Origin: Lycorma delicatula
Lineage: Eukaryota; Arthropoda; Insecta; Hemiptera; Fulgoridae
NCBI RefSeq assembly: GCF_047948215.1
Contig: NC_134455.1
Span: 75,889,189-75,953,188, forward strand
Direction: 5' to 3'
Length of the DNA stretch: 64,000 nucleotides
A model generated the notes under the pieces. The model was not told the origin of the DNA and searched no databases. It saw nothing but the letters and a program-made list of their open reading frames with translations. Made by a program: the position numbers and the translations under genes. Below are positions 47,412-57,479 of the stretch, one piece after another. How positions within the stretch are numbered: the stretch's first letter is position 1; each line of letters opens with the position of its first letter.

Positions 47412-50282
47412 CCCTCTATGAATCAAGAGACCTTGCCATTGGTGAGGGGGCTTGAGTGCTCAGTGATTCAGAGTAGCTGGACCGAAGGTGCAACCATATC
47501 GGAGAGGTATCTGTTGAGAGCTAGACTAAGGAATGATTCCTGAATGAGGGCAGCAACTCTTTCAGTAGTTGTTAAGGGGGTAGGCCAGGACGACTTAAAC
47601 GGCCATATCAACATCACTCAGTCCTCTGAGTACTACGCAGCTGAAAGCAATGGAAAACTACCGCTCCTTTTTTTTCAAGAAAATGTAGCTCTCCGCATTT
47701 TCATATAGCAATGATGGAGGTGCCTTCCTTGGTAAAATATTCCGGAGGTAAACTAGTCCCCCGTTCGGATCACCGGGTGGGGACTACTAAAGAAGGAGTA
47801 ACCAGAAAATTAAAAAATAACATTCTACGAGTAGAAGTTTGAAAAAGGTTGGTAGGTTAGAAAATTTAAAGAGGGAAATGGATAGAATAAATGTAGATGT
47901 AGTGGGTGAATATGGGCTGGGCAAAAGGAATGAAAGAGGGGACCTACTTATAGAATTATGTATGAGTATAATTTAGTAATTGCCAACACACAGTTTAAAA
48001 ATCATAATAGAAGAATATATACAAGGAAAAAGGCAGGCAATACTGCAAGGTATCAGATAGATTATATCATAGTTAAGCAAAGATTTAGAAATTAACTCAT
48101 TGACTGCAAAACTTACCCTGGAGCAGACATTCATAGAAACCATAATTTAGTGATAATGCAATGTAGATAGGGGTTTAAAATCCTGAAGAAAAGGGTCAGA
48201 TGAATTGGTGGAATTTAGCAAAGCTTGGTGCTAGTGAAAAGAAGATTTTTGAGAAGGACATCGCAAGAAATCTGAGTAAAAAAGATAAGGTAGAAAATGT
48301 AGAAGAAGAGTGGGAGAATGTTAAAAAGGAAATTCTTAAATCAGCAGAATCGAACTTAGGCGGAACAAAGAGAACTGGTAGAAAACCTTGGGTTTCAGAC
48401 GATATATTGCAGCTGATGGATGAACATAGAAAATGTAAGAATGCTAGTGATGAAGAAAGTAAAAGGAACTATCGACAATTAAGAAACTATAAACAGGAAG
48501 TGCAAACTAGTGAAAGAAGAGTGGATTTAAAGAAAAGTGTTCAGAAGTGGAAAGAGAAATGAACATTGGTAAAATAGATGGAGCATACAGGAAAGTTAAG
48601 GAAAATTTTGGGGTACATAAATTAAAATCCAATAATGTGTTAAACAAAGACGGCACTCGATTTATAATACAAAAGGTAAAGTCGATAGGTGGGTGGAATA
48701 TATTGAAGAGTTATACGGAGGAAATGAATTAGAAAGATGAAGAAGAGGACTCGAAGAGGATGAAAGGGGAGAAGCAATACTGAAATCTGAATTTAAGAGA
48801 GCATTAAACGATTTGAATGGCAGAAAGGCTCCTGGAATAGATGGAATACCTGTAGAATTGCTGCGCAGTGCAGGTGAGGAAGCGATTGATAGATTATACA
48901 AACCTTATAAATGTGTGTAATATTTATGAAAAAGGGGAAGTTCCATCAGACTTCAAAAAGAGTGCTATAGTTATGATACCAAAGAAAGCAGGAGCAGATA
49001 AATGTGAAGAATACAGAACAATTAGCTTAACTAGTCATGCATAAAAAGTCTTAACAAGAATTCTGTACAGAAGAATTGAGAGGAAAGTGGAAGAAGTGTT
49101 AGGAGAAGACCAATTTAGTTTCAGGAAAAGTTTAGGGACAAGGGAAGCAATTTTAGCACTCAGATTAGTAGTTGAAGAAAGATTAAAGAAAAACAAACCA
49201 ACATACTTGGCATTTATAGACCTAGAAAAGGCATTTGATAACATAGACTAGAATAAAATGTTCAGCATTTAAAAAAAATTAGGTTTCAAATACAGAGATA
49301 GAAGAACAATTGCTAACATTTACAGGAACCAAACAGCAACAGTAATAATTGAAGAACATAAGAAAGAAGCCGTAATAAGAAAGGGAGTCCAACAAGGATG
49401 TTCCCTATCCCCGTTACTTTTTGATCTTTACATAGAACTAGTAGCAGTTAATGATGTTGTTAAAGAACAATTTAAATTCTAAATAACAGTGCAAGGTGAA
49501 AAAATAAAGATGCTACAATTTTCTGATGATATAGTAATTCTAGGTGAGAATAAAAAGGATTTAGAAGAAACAATGAATGGCATGGATGAAGTCCTATGCA
49601 AGAACTTCCGCATGAAAATAAACAAGAACAAAACAAAAGTAATGAGATGTAATAGAAATAACGAAGATGGACCACTGAATGTGAAAATAGGAGGAGAAAA
49701 GATTATGGAGGTAGAAGAATTTTGTTATTTGGGAAGTAGAATTACTAAAGATGGGCGAAGCAGGAGCGACATAAAATGCGAATAGCACAGGCGAAACGAG
49801 CCTTCAGTAAGAAATATAATTTGTTTACATCAAAAATTAATTTAAATGTCAGGAGAAGATTTTTAAAGTATACGTTTGGGTGTTGCTTTATATGTAAGTG
49901 AAACTTGGATGATCAGAGTATCTGAGAAGAAAAGATTAGAAGCTTTTGAAATGTGGTGCTATAGGTGAATGTTAAAAATCAAATGGGTGGATAAAGTGAC
50001 AAATGAAAAGGTGTTGCGGCAAATAGATGAAGAAAAAAGCATTTGGAAAGTATAACTAAAAGAAGGGACAGACTTATAGGCCACATATTAAGGCATCCTG
50101 GAATAGTCGCTTTAATATTGGAGGGACAGGTAGAAGGAAAAAATTGTGTAGGCAGGCAATGTTTGGAATATGTAAAACAAATTGTTGGGGATGTAGGATG
50201 CAGGGCGTATACCGAAATGAAAGGACTAGCACTAGATAGGGAATCTTGGAGAGCTGCATCAAACCAGTCAAATGACTGGTCA
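47412..50282 (+). mobile_element. Non-LTR retrotransposon copy C (endonuclease deleted)
   Basis: Same family as copy A, opposite strand, with both family ends: 5' CCTCTATGAATCAAGAGACC and 3' CAGTCAAATGACTGG. The 5'UTR is 47412-47815. The endonuclease frame starts MDRINVDVVG near 47880 and jumps to EYGLGKRNERGD, removing about 122 residues (366 bp). Later blocks are recognisable: LGGTKRTGRKPWVSDDIL at about 48350, MEREMNIGKIDGAYRKV at 48559 on, RLKKNKPTYLAFIDLEKAF near 49180-49230, KMLQFSDDIVIL (FADD changed to FSDD) and FCYLGSRITKDGRSRSDI near 49720-49770. Several stops and shifts make it inactive. Flanks are TA-rich, so a target duplication cannot be resolved. Confidence 0.9.
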
Positions 50283-50400
50283 TTTGATATATATAAATCA
50301 TATATATAAAAATATATATATATATATATTTATTTTTTACTAATATCGTCATCATTTTTATACATATATATATATATATATACTTACAGTAAAAAATGTG
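50283..50400. repeat. TA-rich microsatellite block
   Basis: Alternating TA runs at about 50306-50330 and 50362-50381, directly after LINE copy C. Confidence 0.8.
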
Positions 50401-50419
50401 TATCAATAAACACAAAAAT

Positions 50420-51000
50420 AAGACACTATAACACAGTTATAAACCAGAAGCCTCTTATGCAGCAGAAACAATCTTCCACTTGAATGAACAATGAAAGACA
50501 GACTCCAGAAAATCAAAAGAAGTGGAAGAATCTGACTCAATAAAAAATTCCACAAAGGTGGGAAGTGGTGGATTGTGTTCAATAAAATCATGTACAAGTT
50601 AAAACCCATCACTGTGTGTAAGATACCAAGCGTAAGAGGTGACTGACTAGGATTCCTTGGACATGTCATGAGGATATAAGATTTAAGACTTCTGAAACAC
50701 TCTCAATCATACATTACAATACAGTAAAATCTCGACATAAAAAACAGCAAGACAGGATGCAGATGGATCAGAGAAATAAGAGAGGATCTTTAGGAAATTG
50801 GCCTTACAACAGAAGACACCACAGATAAGATAAAATTAAACAAGAAAATCAAGAACAAGAACACTCACAAGAAAAAGCTCACAACTCAAATATTTTCAAC
50901 ACTAGAAAGGACACAAAGATCGGAACGTATGAAAAAGTATTGGGAGGACTGCAAGGCCCAAACAGTTCCATCAAAGAGACTTGGATAATGGACTAACTAA
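50420..51000 (+). pseudogene. 3' end of another non-LTR retrotransposon
   Basis: Read with shifts, the plus strand gives GGKWWIVFNKIMYKLKPIT, FLGHVMRI, WIREIREDL-EIGLTTEDT and RMKKYWEDCKAQTVPSK. The block WWxRxN-GHVMRM-W(I/M)xxIREDL is the post-RT tail of a LINE family different from copies A-C. Only the tail is present. Confidence 0.6.
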
Positions 51001-51104
51001 AGTGATCCTATAATAAAAAGTCATAAAAGATAATATATTTTTTTTATATTTTAATAATGATTTTATATAATTATTAAACACAAATACAAAGAAAAATTAT
51101 TTGA

Positions 51105-51245
51105 ATTCTGGGCGACTTTCAATAGCAAAAGTTTTTTTTTTGTGGGAATATGGGTGAAATTTATAACAAGTAAAAACTGTGATTGCTGACTGTGATTTGA
51201 ACCCAAATAAAAGGAAGACTACCTCTATGCCAAGGAGATCAGCAA
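51105..51245 (-). repeat. tRNA-derived SINE-like element (family 3)
   Basis: On the minus strand: GCTGATCTCCTTGGCATAGA (A-box-like) then GGTAGTCTTCC, a B-box-like GGGTTCAAATC near 51194-51204, and a body with AATTTCACCCATATTCCCAC. A and B boxes are about 30 bp apart, as in tRNA-derived SINEs. Confidence 0.55.
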
Positions 51246-51680
51246 TTTATTATAAAAGTAAAAAAAAAACAAATGTTTAGTCTTTCTAAAGAGTAGTTCA
51301 GGTATTTTACAAGTTTGCCAATTAAAGAAAATAACAATGAAAAGCTATAAAAATTTCAAGAAAAAATTACGTGACTACTTACAGAACAGTGCAACTGTAG
51401 CTTATTTTATAGGGAAATTATGTAGAATAACAATTTTCAATATTTCTTAGTAAAAAAGGAAAATATTTTCTAATATGTTTCTAAAAATCATAAACAACAG
51501 TTCTGATTATTTGGATCAACTTTCTAAAAGAAAAGAAAAACTTCTTAAATTAAATTCAAATAGAACCACTAGAAAATGTTAGAAATAATGTAATTAAAAG
51601 AGTTAATTAATTTAATTTTGGTTTGGTTTGTCTTTAAAAATCAATATTTTATATAAAAAAAAAATTCAGAAAGAACTTAC
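51246..51680. other. Intronic sequence, nothing recognised
   Basis: AT-rich DNA up to the AAA2 Walker B exon. Confidence 0.5.
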
Positions 51681-51841
51681 TTGAATTATTTCTCCAGACA
51701 TGAGACAAAGCTTTTTGTTATCATCTAAAACAGTGTTCATATTCTCTATCCAGACAGCATCAACAGGTCCATCAAACATAATCCATTTTCTATCAGGAAC
51801 TAAACTGACTGCATACTCACGAAATGCATTTGCAAGAACTC
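51681..51841 (-). CDS. Dynein heavy chain exon: AAA2 Walker B
   Basis: This 161-nt exon starts with the last two bases of the split Gly codon (acceptor cttcag) and ends in phase 0 at a consensus GTAAGT donor. The peptide runs from [10 protein letters not shown] to SGEIIQ. It contains [17 protein letters not shown] (the FDGPVD core at 51759-51776), the characteristic AAA2 Walker B region of axonemal dyneins, followed by [14 protein letters not shown] 967-bp intron, the shortest in the window, separates it from the previous exon. It joins the next exon to read GEIIQ-MSNKMNLIFEP, as expected for the family. Confidence 0.97.
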
Positions 51842-52808
51842 CTGAAGTTTGCAGCATTATTAAAGAAACAGATTAATAATCTTTAACACAATAATTAATT
51901 ATATTTATTCATATTTTATGATATTTGAAGAAAATGTAAGTTTCCTTAAAGAAAAATCACTAAAAATTTTAATAAAATATTCATATATTATAAAGTATAT
52001 AATATTACAATATATATTATTATAATATTTTATAATATTAATGAAATTAATATTAAGTTAATGAATTTGAATTTTTAACAAATTCACACACATAGGAAAT
52101 CATTTTCTGGTAAAGCAATGTTTCAATGTGACTTTATTTCCATTTTCTGCAAGACAATTTCTTACATAATCTTAACACATTAACACTTGCATTTCTTTCC
52201 AGTGTTCATTTTCTTTGTCTTTTATGTTACATTTCAGGTTTTTCTGGGTATGATTCTATGTTGATATAGGTAGGCTTTTATTTTATTTGCTTGTCTGTAC
52301 AAGTTACATTTTTCAACTAGGCATATACTTGATGATGTCATTAATGGAATAAAATTTTCATAATTCATATTTTAATGATAATTATGACAATTTTGATGTA
52401 AGATGTGCAATTAGAAAATGATTAGCACTTGCTAAATTGTCCACAGCACTACTGTTTTCATATTTGAGCACTGACTTCCCTTATATTTCAGAAAATTACT
52501 GATACCATTAAAAACTACACCAAACTAATTGTGTTTACAGAGTTTGTTCTAATAACAAAGGGTATGAACAACATGAACTATTTATTATGGAAATTTTATT
52601 CTACTTCCATCAGGAGTAAGTTCGAAATTAATAAAAAAAAATTAACAAAATCATAAACAAAGTTTATATGAAAATTATTCTTTTCAATAATATCAGAGGT
52701 TTTATTTATACATGAAAAGGTTTTTATTTAGATATAATCAAAGATGTTTTATGTTTTTTTTTTTTATTAGAGCAAAAACTATTAAATTGAATATAAAAAA
52801 AAACCCAC
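51842..52808. other. 967-bp dynein intron, nothing recognised
   Basis: The shortest intron in the window and the only one in which I found no transposon sequence. Confidence 0.6.
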
Positions 52809-52959
52809 CATCAGACCATTCATGAGATACAGGGTCAAATTGTCCATAAAGCTGACCCATAGTTATTGCTTTGGGATTTATAATTCGATATTGCACTTTA
52901 AATTCTCTCATAGTAGCTTTTTTTATTGTACTTATTTCACCAAGAGCAGCAGCCAAGTT
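52809..52959 (-). CDS. Dynein heavy chain exon: AAA2 N-terminal part
   Basis: This is the first exon of the gene visible in transcription order. It is 151 nt, starts in phase 0 after an acceptor reading ttttacag and ends one nucleotide into a Gly codon at a GTGGGT donor. The peptide starts NLAAALGE and contains [13 protein letters not shown] followed by [11 protein letters not shown], the conserved stretch between the Walker A and Walker B motifs of AAA2. The exon carrying the AAA2 P-loop should lie further right; I could not find it up to position 64000, so the next intron upstream is at least 11 kb. The open frame continues into the introns on both sides, but those extensions do not resemble dynein and are not coding. 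Confidence 0.95.
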
Positions 52960-53375
52960 CTGTAAAAATTCATAGTTCGAGATTAAAATAAAACTAGGAC
53001 CATTTTGACAAGACAACAAAAAATATGTTTTTTACATTATGTAATTGTTTTATAGTAGAATTATAAAAAAAAAAGTTCAAAATAAATAACATAATGAAAA
53101 AACAAGTAACATCTATAATATTAAAAACTCAAAATGGTGAAACTAGTCCCCCCTTAAGTAATTTTACATCAAATTTAATATAATCAGTGTCTCATATATA
53201 AATATTTTTTTTAGCTATTTCCAAACAATCTATATTTAGTCAGTTTGGAAATTTAATCAAAATATAAGCCAACACACACACACACACACATTATCCATGA
53301 AAAAATTGGAACACAATTTCCAGCAACAGTTCAGAATTTAACATTGCCTCTTACTTTATGCTTATTGTTTTTTTT
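52960..53375. other. Intronic sequence with a short CA repeat
   Basis: A (CA)n run of about ten units lies at 53272-53290. Nothing else recognised. Confidence 0.5.
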
Positions 53376-53660
53376 TTCTTTTTATTTAATAGTGCTTTTT
53401 CCCTCATCGTCAGTTTTTTTTATTTTTTTAAAATTACACATCAAACTCGAAACGTAAAATTGTCAACATAATATAAAAATATTCCATGTGGCCAGCCGCA
53501 CATACAGTACTGTATGTGTGGCTGGCCACACGGAATATTTTATTTTTGACTACATATTTTTATATTATGTTGACAATTTTATGTTTTAAATTTGCTATGC
53601 AATTTAAAAAAAAAAAATTAACTGATGATGAGGGAAACCCTCGAAAGTGCTATTAAATGA
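53376..53660. repeat. Large hairpin from inverted Penelope terminal repeats
   Basis: The left arm (53376-53510) mirrors 53511-53660, centred on CATACAGTACTGTATG (53501-53516). Shared inner arms include TGGCCAGCC/GGCTGGCCA, and outer arms share TTTAATAG(T)GCTTT and CCCTCATC(G/A)TCAG. The left arm lacks about 25 bp that the right arm has just inside the outer end, removing half of the hammerhead-like core. Confidence 0.85.
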
Positions 53661-53815
53661 ATGAAAAAAAACAATAAGCACAAGGTAAGAGGCAATGTTG
53701 AATTCTGTACTGTTGGTGGAAAATTGTGTTATACTTTTGTCTTAGACATAATTAGTACAGAGCTGAATATGGACAGATACAATAACAAAAAAAGAATTGG
53801 TTTTGCTAAGTTAAT
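53511..53815 (+). repeat. Penelope terminal repeat, left copy
   Basis: A direct repeat of 55076-55380. Shared runs include ACAGTACTGTAT, TTTTATATTATGTTGACA, GATGAGGGAAACCCTC and GTTGAATTCTGTACTGTTGG. The two copies flank a truncated Penelope RT fragment, giving the terminal-repeat layout known for these elements. Confidence 0.85.
53618..53656 (+). ncRNA. Hammerhead-ribozyme-like motif 5, complete
   Basis: Stem I TTAA (53618-53621), CTGATGA (53622-53628), T, stem II GAGGG-AAA-CCCTC with five Watson-Crick pairs (53630-53642), GAA, stem III AGTGCT, A as H17, stem I TTAA (53653-53656). Every core residue is present; stem I is short. Antisense to dynein. Confidence 0.72.
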
Positions 53816-54299
53816 TATAAATGCCAACCAGGCAGAAATGTCCTATTATTTTTATAAATTGCACATAAGTTACAAAATGTTATACATCTAATAAATTTCA
53901 ACAAAACATGTTTACAACTAAATATAATACCCACATATGCTAAAATAAATATAAAGAATTCCCAGTGTAATAAAACCTTCACTAAAAGAAAAATGTTCAT
54001 AGAGAGATATAGAGTAATATAAGAAGTGAAATAGAGGTATTAGAAAAGAAACTATATAAATATTAAATTTTACAAAATTTTTTTATTTATTAAAAATTTT
54101 AGATAATGTCATGTTTAATTATATAATGGATTTAATTAGAGTTAATATTAATATATATACAGACAAGAGCTATCTCTCATAACAAGAAAATAAGTAATTT
54201 AATTAAAGTAAAAAACAATGATAACAGAAGGTAAGATGATTTTTATAGTAATAATAATTTATAAAATAATAAATTTCACAAAAAGTATAATGTTGAAGA
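53816..54299. other. AT-rich sequence between terminal repeat and RT fragment
   Basis: Probably the decayed 5' part of the Penelope copy; nothing diagnostic is readable. Confidence 0.4.
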
Positions 54300-55075
54300 T
54301 GTGGAAATACAGGATAATTGAGTTTGGTAAAAACAAATGAAACTTTAGATAATTCTGATAATAATGATTTCATAAATCTAACGAATGTAGAATTCAGTGA
54401 TAATAAGAAATCAATAATAATTAATGCTTTTAATTTTAATCTACCAGAAAACAATAAAAATAAGATTATCAAAAATACTATTATTGATACTGAAATGAAT
54501 ATTAACAAAATTAGTCATAATGAAGAAAATACTGATTACAACATTTATAAAATTAATAAGTTACATATAAATAAGAAACCACTTTTCAACAAAAAAGCAG
54601 TATATAATTTAAAAGAAAAATTAAAGAAAAATAATTGTACTTAGATCACACAAAACGAACACACCAATTATCATGCTGATTAATAAATATAATAATTTAA
54701 TGGAAAAAGAGATAAGTGAAAATAATTTTACAAAAATAAAGGACCCAACTAGTAAATTTCTAAAAATCACAAAAAGGTTAATATAATAGATTATAAAACA
54801 ATTTTTAATAACAATAATATGAGGTATCACACTAGATTAGATCCATTTAAACCATTCGCCCCCAAACGTAGTGGTTTTCCTAAAATGCATAAACGGGATA
54901 ACCCAGTGCATCTATTAATTAATTTCAAATCCTCTGCCTGTTATTTTATTACTAAAATAATAGATAGAATACTCAAATCTAGAATCAATTTACCAAATAA
55001 GTATACTGTAAAAAATTGGTACAATTTAATTAATAGATTAAATAGTTTATTAGTAAATGAAAATACTAAAAATAC
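54300..55075 (+). pseudogene. Penelope-like reverse transcriptase, N-terminal fragment
   Basis: Plus-strand frames at 54318-54644 and 54819-55075 read an Asn/Lys-rich N-terminal region (FINLTNVEFSDNKKSIIINA) and then TRLDPFKPFAPKRSGFPKMH, VHLLINFKSSACYF and KSRINLPNKYTVKNWYNLI. Penelope RTs have YKPxxPxxYGLPKIHK, RPLVNF and the KN-x-(F/Y)-x-L-I run in the same order. The fragment stops at VNENTKN, where the right terminal repeat begins, so the catalytic part is missing. Confidence 0.82.
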
Positions 55076-55380
55076 AGTACTGTATATGTGGCTAGCCACA
55101 TGAAATATTTTATTTTTGACTACACTGTTTTATATTATGTTGACAGTTTTATGTTTTGAGTTTGATGTGTAATTTAAAAAAAAAAAATTAATAACTGACG
55201 ATGAGGGAAACCCTCAAAACCACTATTAAATGAAAAAGCAATAAGTATAAGGCAAGAGGCATTGTTGAATTCTGTACTGTTGGAAAAATTGTGTTAGACA
55301 TAGTACTTTTTTCTTAGACATAGTTAGTACAGAGGTGAATATGGACAGATCTAACAACAAAAAAAAAATTGTTTTTGCTA
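55076..55380 (+). repeat. Penelope terminal repeat, right copy
   Basis: Direct repeat of 53511-53815 with perhaps 10-15 percent differences by eye, followed by a (TA)n run at 55383-55405. Confidence 0.85.
55191..55229 (+). ncRNA. Hammerhead-ribozyme-like motif 6 (core mutated)
   Basis: CTGACGA (55195-55201), T, stem II GAGGG-AAA-CCCTC, then AAA in place of GAA, ACCACT, A, TTAA. The G12 to A change and a weaker stem III predict inactivity. It is the partner of motif 5. Confidence 0.6.
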
Positions 55381-55382
55381 AG

Positions 55383-55405
55383 TATATATATATATATATA
55401 TATAT
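55383..55405. repeat. (TA)n microsatellite
   Basis: About eleven TA units. Confidence 0.9.
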
Positions 55406-55882
55406 GTATTTCAGAAATTTCTAACACTTTTTTGTACTTTTGGCATCATACTTGTCGGTATTGTACTTCTAGCATCTTCCATGTTTTAGTAAGAAACTTA
55501 GATTTCTGATCGTTACACTTTTCTTTTATAGTTGTGGTGCTGAACAGCATCAGATCTATAGCAAGAAAGTAAAAATAATGCTAATAAGAATAAATTAATA
55601 AAAAAATAGCAAGCGCATTATGAGGATAATTATAAATCAATTTACGAGCAGCAGTTCATTATTTTAATCTTTTCATTTCAACATTTGCAATCATAAAATA
55701 CATTTTCCCCTCTATAGCAATCAGTATGCAGAAATACTTATTTAAATTTTTATTTTCAAATACCACTTCAAACCTAAAGTAATGGTCATTTTTATTACTT
55801 TAAACGTCCACTCCTAGCATAAGTAAGCAGATTGTAATCTTATGATAGTCGCTGAAGTTAACAACAAACAAGCAGATTTTCT
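55406..55882. other. Intronic sequence, nothing recognised
   Basis: No gene or repeat family recognised. Confidence 0.45.
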
Positions 55883-56101
55883 CTAAGGTTCTTCTTGGTC
55901 CAGAAAAGAGATTCTTCCACTATTCAACATTTCTTGTTTCATAGTTACAATTATTTCAGAAGTTTCGTTTAATATTCCAGATATCCAGGCTTTGAAACAT
56001 GTTCTAAGAAATTCATGAACGTTTTCATGGTCCTGTCTTCTACTTTTTATGTTTGTTTCAACATGATCACTTTTTTCTTTTCCACTGAATTTTTCCTTGT
56101 T
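55883..56101 (-). other. Unassigned coding-like open frame (72 codons)
   Basis: On the minus strand an open frame between an in-frame TGA and a TAG reads KEKSDHVETNIKSRRQDHEN, then VHEFLRTCFKAWISGIL, NETSEIIVTMKQEML and SGRISFLDQEEP. After the stop the same frame continues RKSACLLLTSAT. Composition is protein-like (Trp, Cys, balanced charge) and unlike the chance frames around it. It lacks an early Met. It could be an old transposon ORF or retrocopy. It does not match the AAA1-AAA2 sequence expected for the next dynein exon. Confidence 0.35.
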
Positions 56102-56492
56102 TCACATCCCATTCTAATGTAGATATATCCAATTGACTTTGTAGTAATTTCTGTTTAATTTTTTTTCTTTACTTTTTACTTTTTGAAATGTCATAAAAAA
56201 AGGAATGGATAACAACACAACATGTAAAAGAACAGAACGGATGATGTATTGTTTGGTTTGATTATTGTTTGGTTTTTCAATGTCTCTTTCCACACACATC
56301 TTTTGGTGAGTCTACTTAGACAAAATGTACATTTGACAAATCTCTTCAACTATCCATGAACCTTCCTTCTTCTTCTTCAATCTCAAACTGATGAAAATGA
56401 ACTTTGTACTTAATTTTATAGATTTTAAGTGATTTCCTTATTTTCTCAGTTGCCTAAATACAATGTTTTCTCTTTCTCTAAACTGTAATATA
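56102..56492. other. Intronic sequence, nothing recognised
   Basis: The frame at 56114-56299 on the minus strand has no recognised domain. Confidence 0.45.
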
Positions 56493-56600
56493 TATGAGGT
56501 CTGTAAATAAAGTTATGAAACCGGTTTAGAAAAACTTTTTATTTACAATCTAATTATACATGGACTCTTATCACCTTTGAAATAGTTCAAAACAAATTAG
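56493..56600 (-). pseudogene. Mariner 3' end fragment
   Basis: Starts like a mariner end (GAGGTCTGTAAATAAAGTTA) and the minus strand then reads YFKGDKSPCIIRL-like sequence, as at the C-terminus of several mariner transposases. Only about 0.1 kb remains. Confidence 0.5.
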
Positions 56601-56609
56601 AACAAATAT

Positions 56610-56840
56610 TTGTTCTAATTTATTTTAAATGTTTTTAAAATTTTTATTTTAACCAACAATTTTTACAAAATGTAAAAAGCTAATAGAGTAATGTGTAAAT
56701 ATAAACAGTCTAAAAATTTATAAAAAATATCACTGAAGATGGGCTTAGGCCTGAAAACGTTATGATAAAGTAAAAAAGTAAAGGTAAGAGTGTTTCTCTA
56801 ATTCTGTAATTTGTGATGGCTGAAAGAATATTATATTGTA
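56610..56840 (+). repeat. Solo Penelope-type terminal repeat
   Basis: Called from hammerhead motif 7 and from the adjoining AT-rich DNA. Its sequence differs from the other terminal repeats in the window, so it belongs to a different Penelope family. Confidence 0.5.
56728..56767 (+). ncRNA. Hammerhead-ribozyme-like motif 7, complete
   Basis: Stem I TATCA (56728-56732), CTGAAGA, T, stem II GGGCTTAGGCCT (G-U, G-C, G-C, C-G on loop TTAG), GAA, stem III AACGTT, A as H17, stem I TGATA (56763-56767). All core residues are present and stem I has five Watson-Crick pairs: the best-formed copy. Antisense to dynein. Confidence 0.75.
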
Positions 56841-57302
56841 TATTGTATGTACACAGGATGTAAAAATTATGGAAATGGCTTCATATTTCAAAACTGAGGG
56901 ATACTTGAGTACAAATGTGGATCTACGTAGTTAGTACATTACTTCTTTATGGTGTTTGACATTTTTGCTGCCATATTGGATCCGTCATATTAAATCAAAC
57001 TATTTTTTTAAATAAGAAGATGGACAAGTGATATGTGAATTAACATAAAATTTTACAAGAAAAATAACAGTAAAAACCAATTCGTGATAAGTGCCTTAAT
57101 TTTTGAGTTACAAGCAATCAAATTTGCAGAAATGGAAAAGTCATGTAGTAATAAAACAAGGTAAACCATCCTGTAGTAACATTTTTATTTTGTATTACTT
57201 TCAGGATTACATTCAATTACAAACTTTAAACAGTTAATGCAAGAATTAATAGCCCCCTAACACTAATAAAAATAAATAACATGCCTTCACAATAAATAAC
57301 AC

Positions 57303-57347
<45 letters not shown>

Positions 57348-57479
57348 ACAATACTAATAATTTGCTATATTATTATAAATTAAATGGGTAGGACAACTGA
57401 TATTATTTCTTTTAATTATCATATTTAATTTTAAAATTTAGTTAAATGTTTCCTGAAAACACATTAGACTAAGCACTTA
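56841..57479. other. Intronic sequence with an AAT microsatellite
   Basis: Contains (AAT)n at 57304-57345. Around 56870 the phrase ACACAGGATGTAAAAATTAT looks like a transposon end but could not be paired. Confidence 0.45.
57304..57345. repeat. (AAT)n microsatellite
   Basis: About 13 uninterrupted trinucleotide units. Confidence 0.9.

Larger units (their letters stand above)
784..52959 (-). other. Axonemal dynein heavy chain gene, internal part (nine exons, DNAH3/7/12 group)
   Basis: Axonemal dynein heavy chains are AAA+ ATPase motors of the ciliary or sperm-tail axoneme; the DNAH3/7/12 group forms single-headed inner arms. Nine minus-strand exons encode, in order, AAA2 after its P-loop, the AAA2-AAA3 connection and nearly all of AAA3. 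Every junction has AG before and GT after the exon, and all phases agree, giving 1,760 nt of continuous frame. Coding sequence is about 3.4 percent of the span. The missing N-terminal exons lie beyond the right edge and the C-terminal ones beyond the left edge. The subgroup comes from motif resemblance, including the connection rich in K/P residues and the AAA3 P-loop context; I cannot separate DNAH3, DNAH7 and DNAH12. No premature stop was seen in the joined exons, so the gene is probably functional. Confidence 0.93.

Noticed and set aside
57304..57345. Regular repeats that could suggest a CRISPR-like array
   Set aside because: A pure AAT microsatellite without spacers, in a eukaryotic intron.
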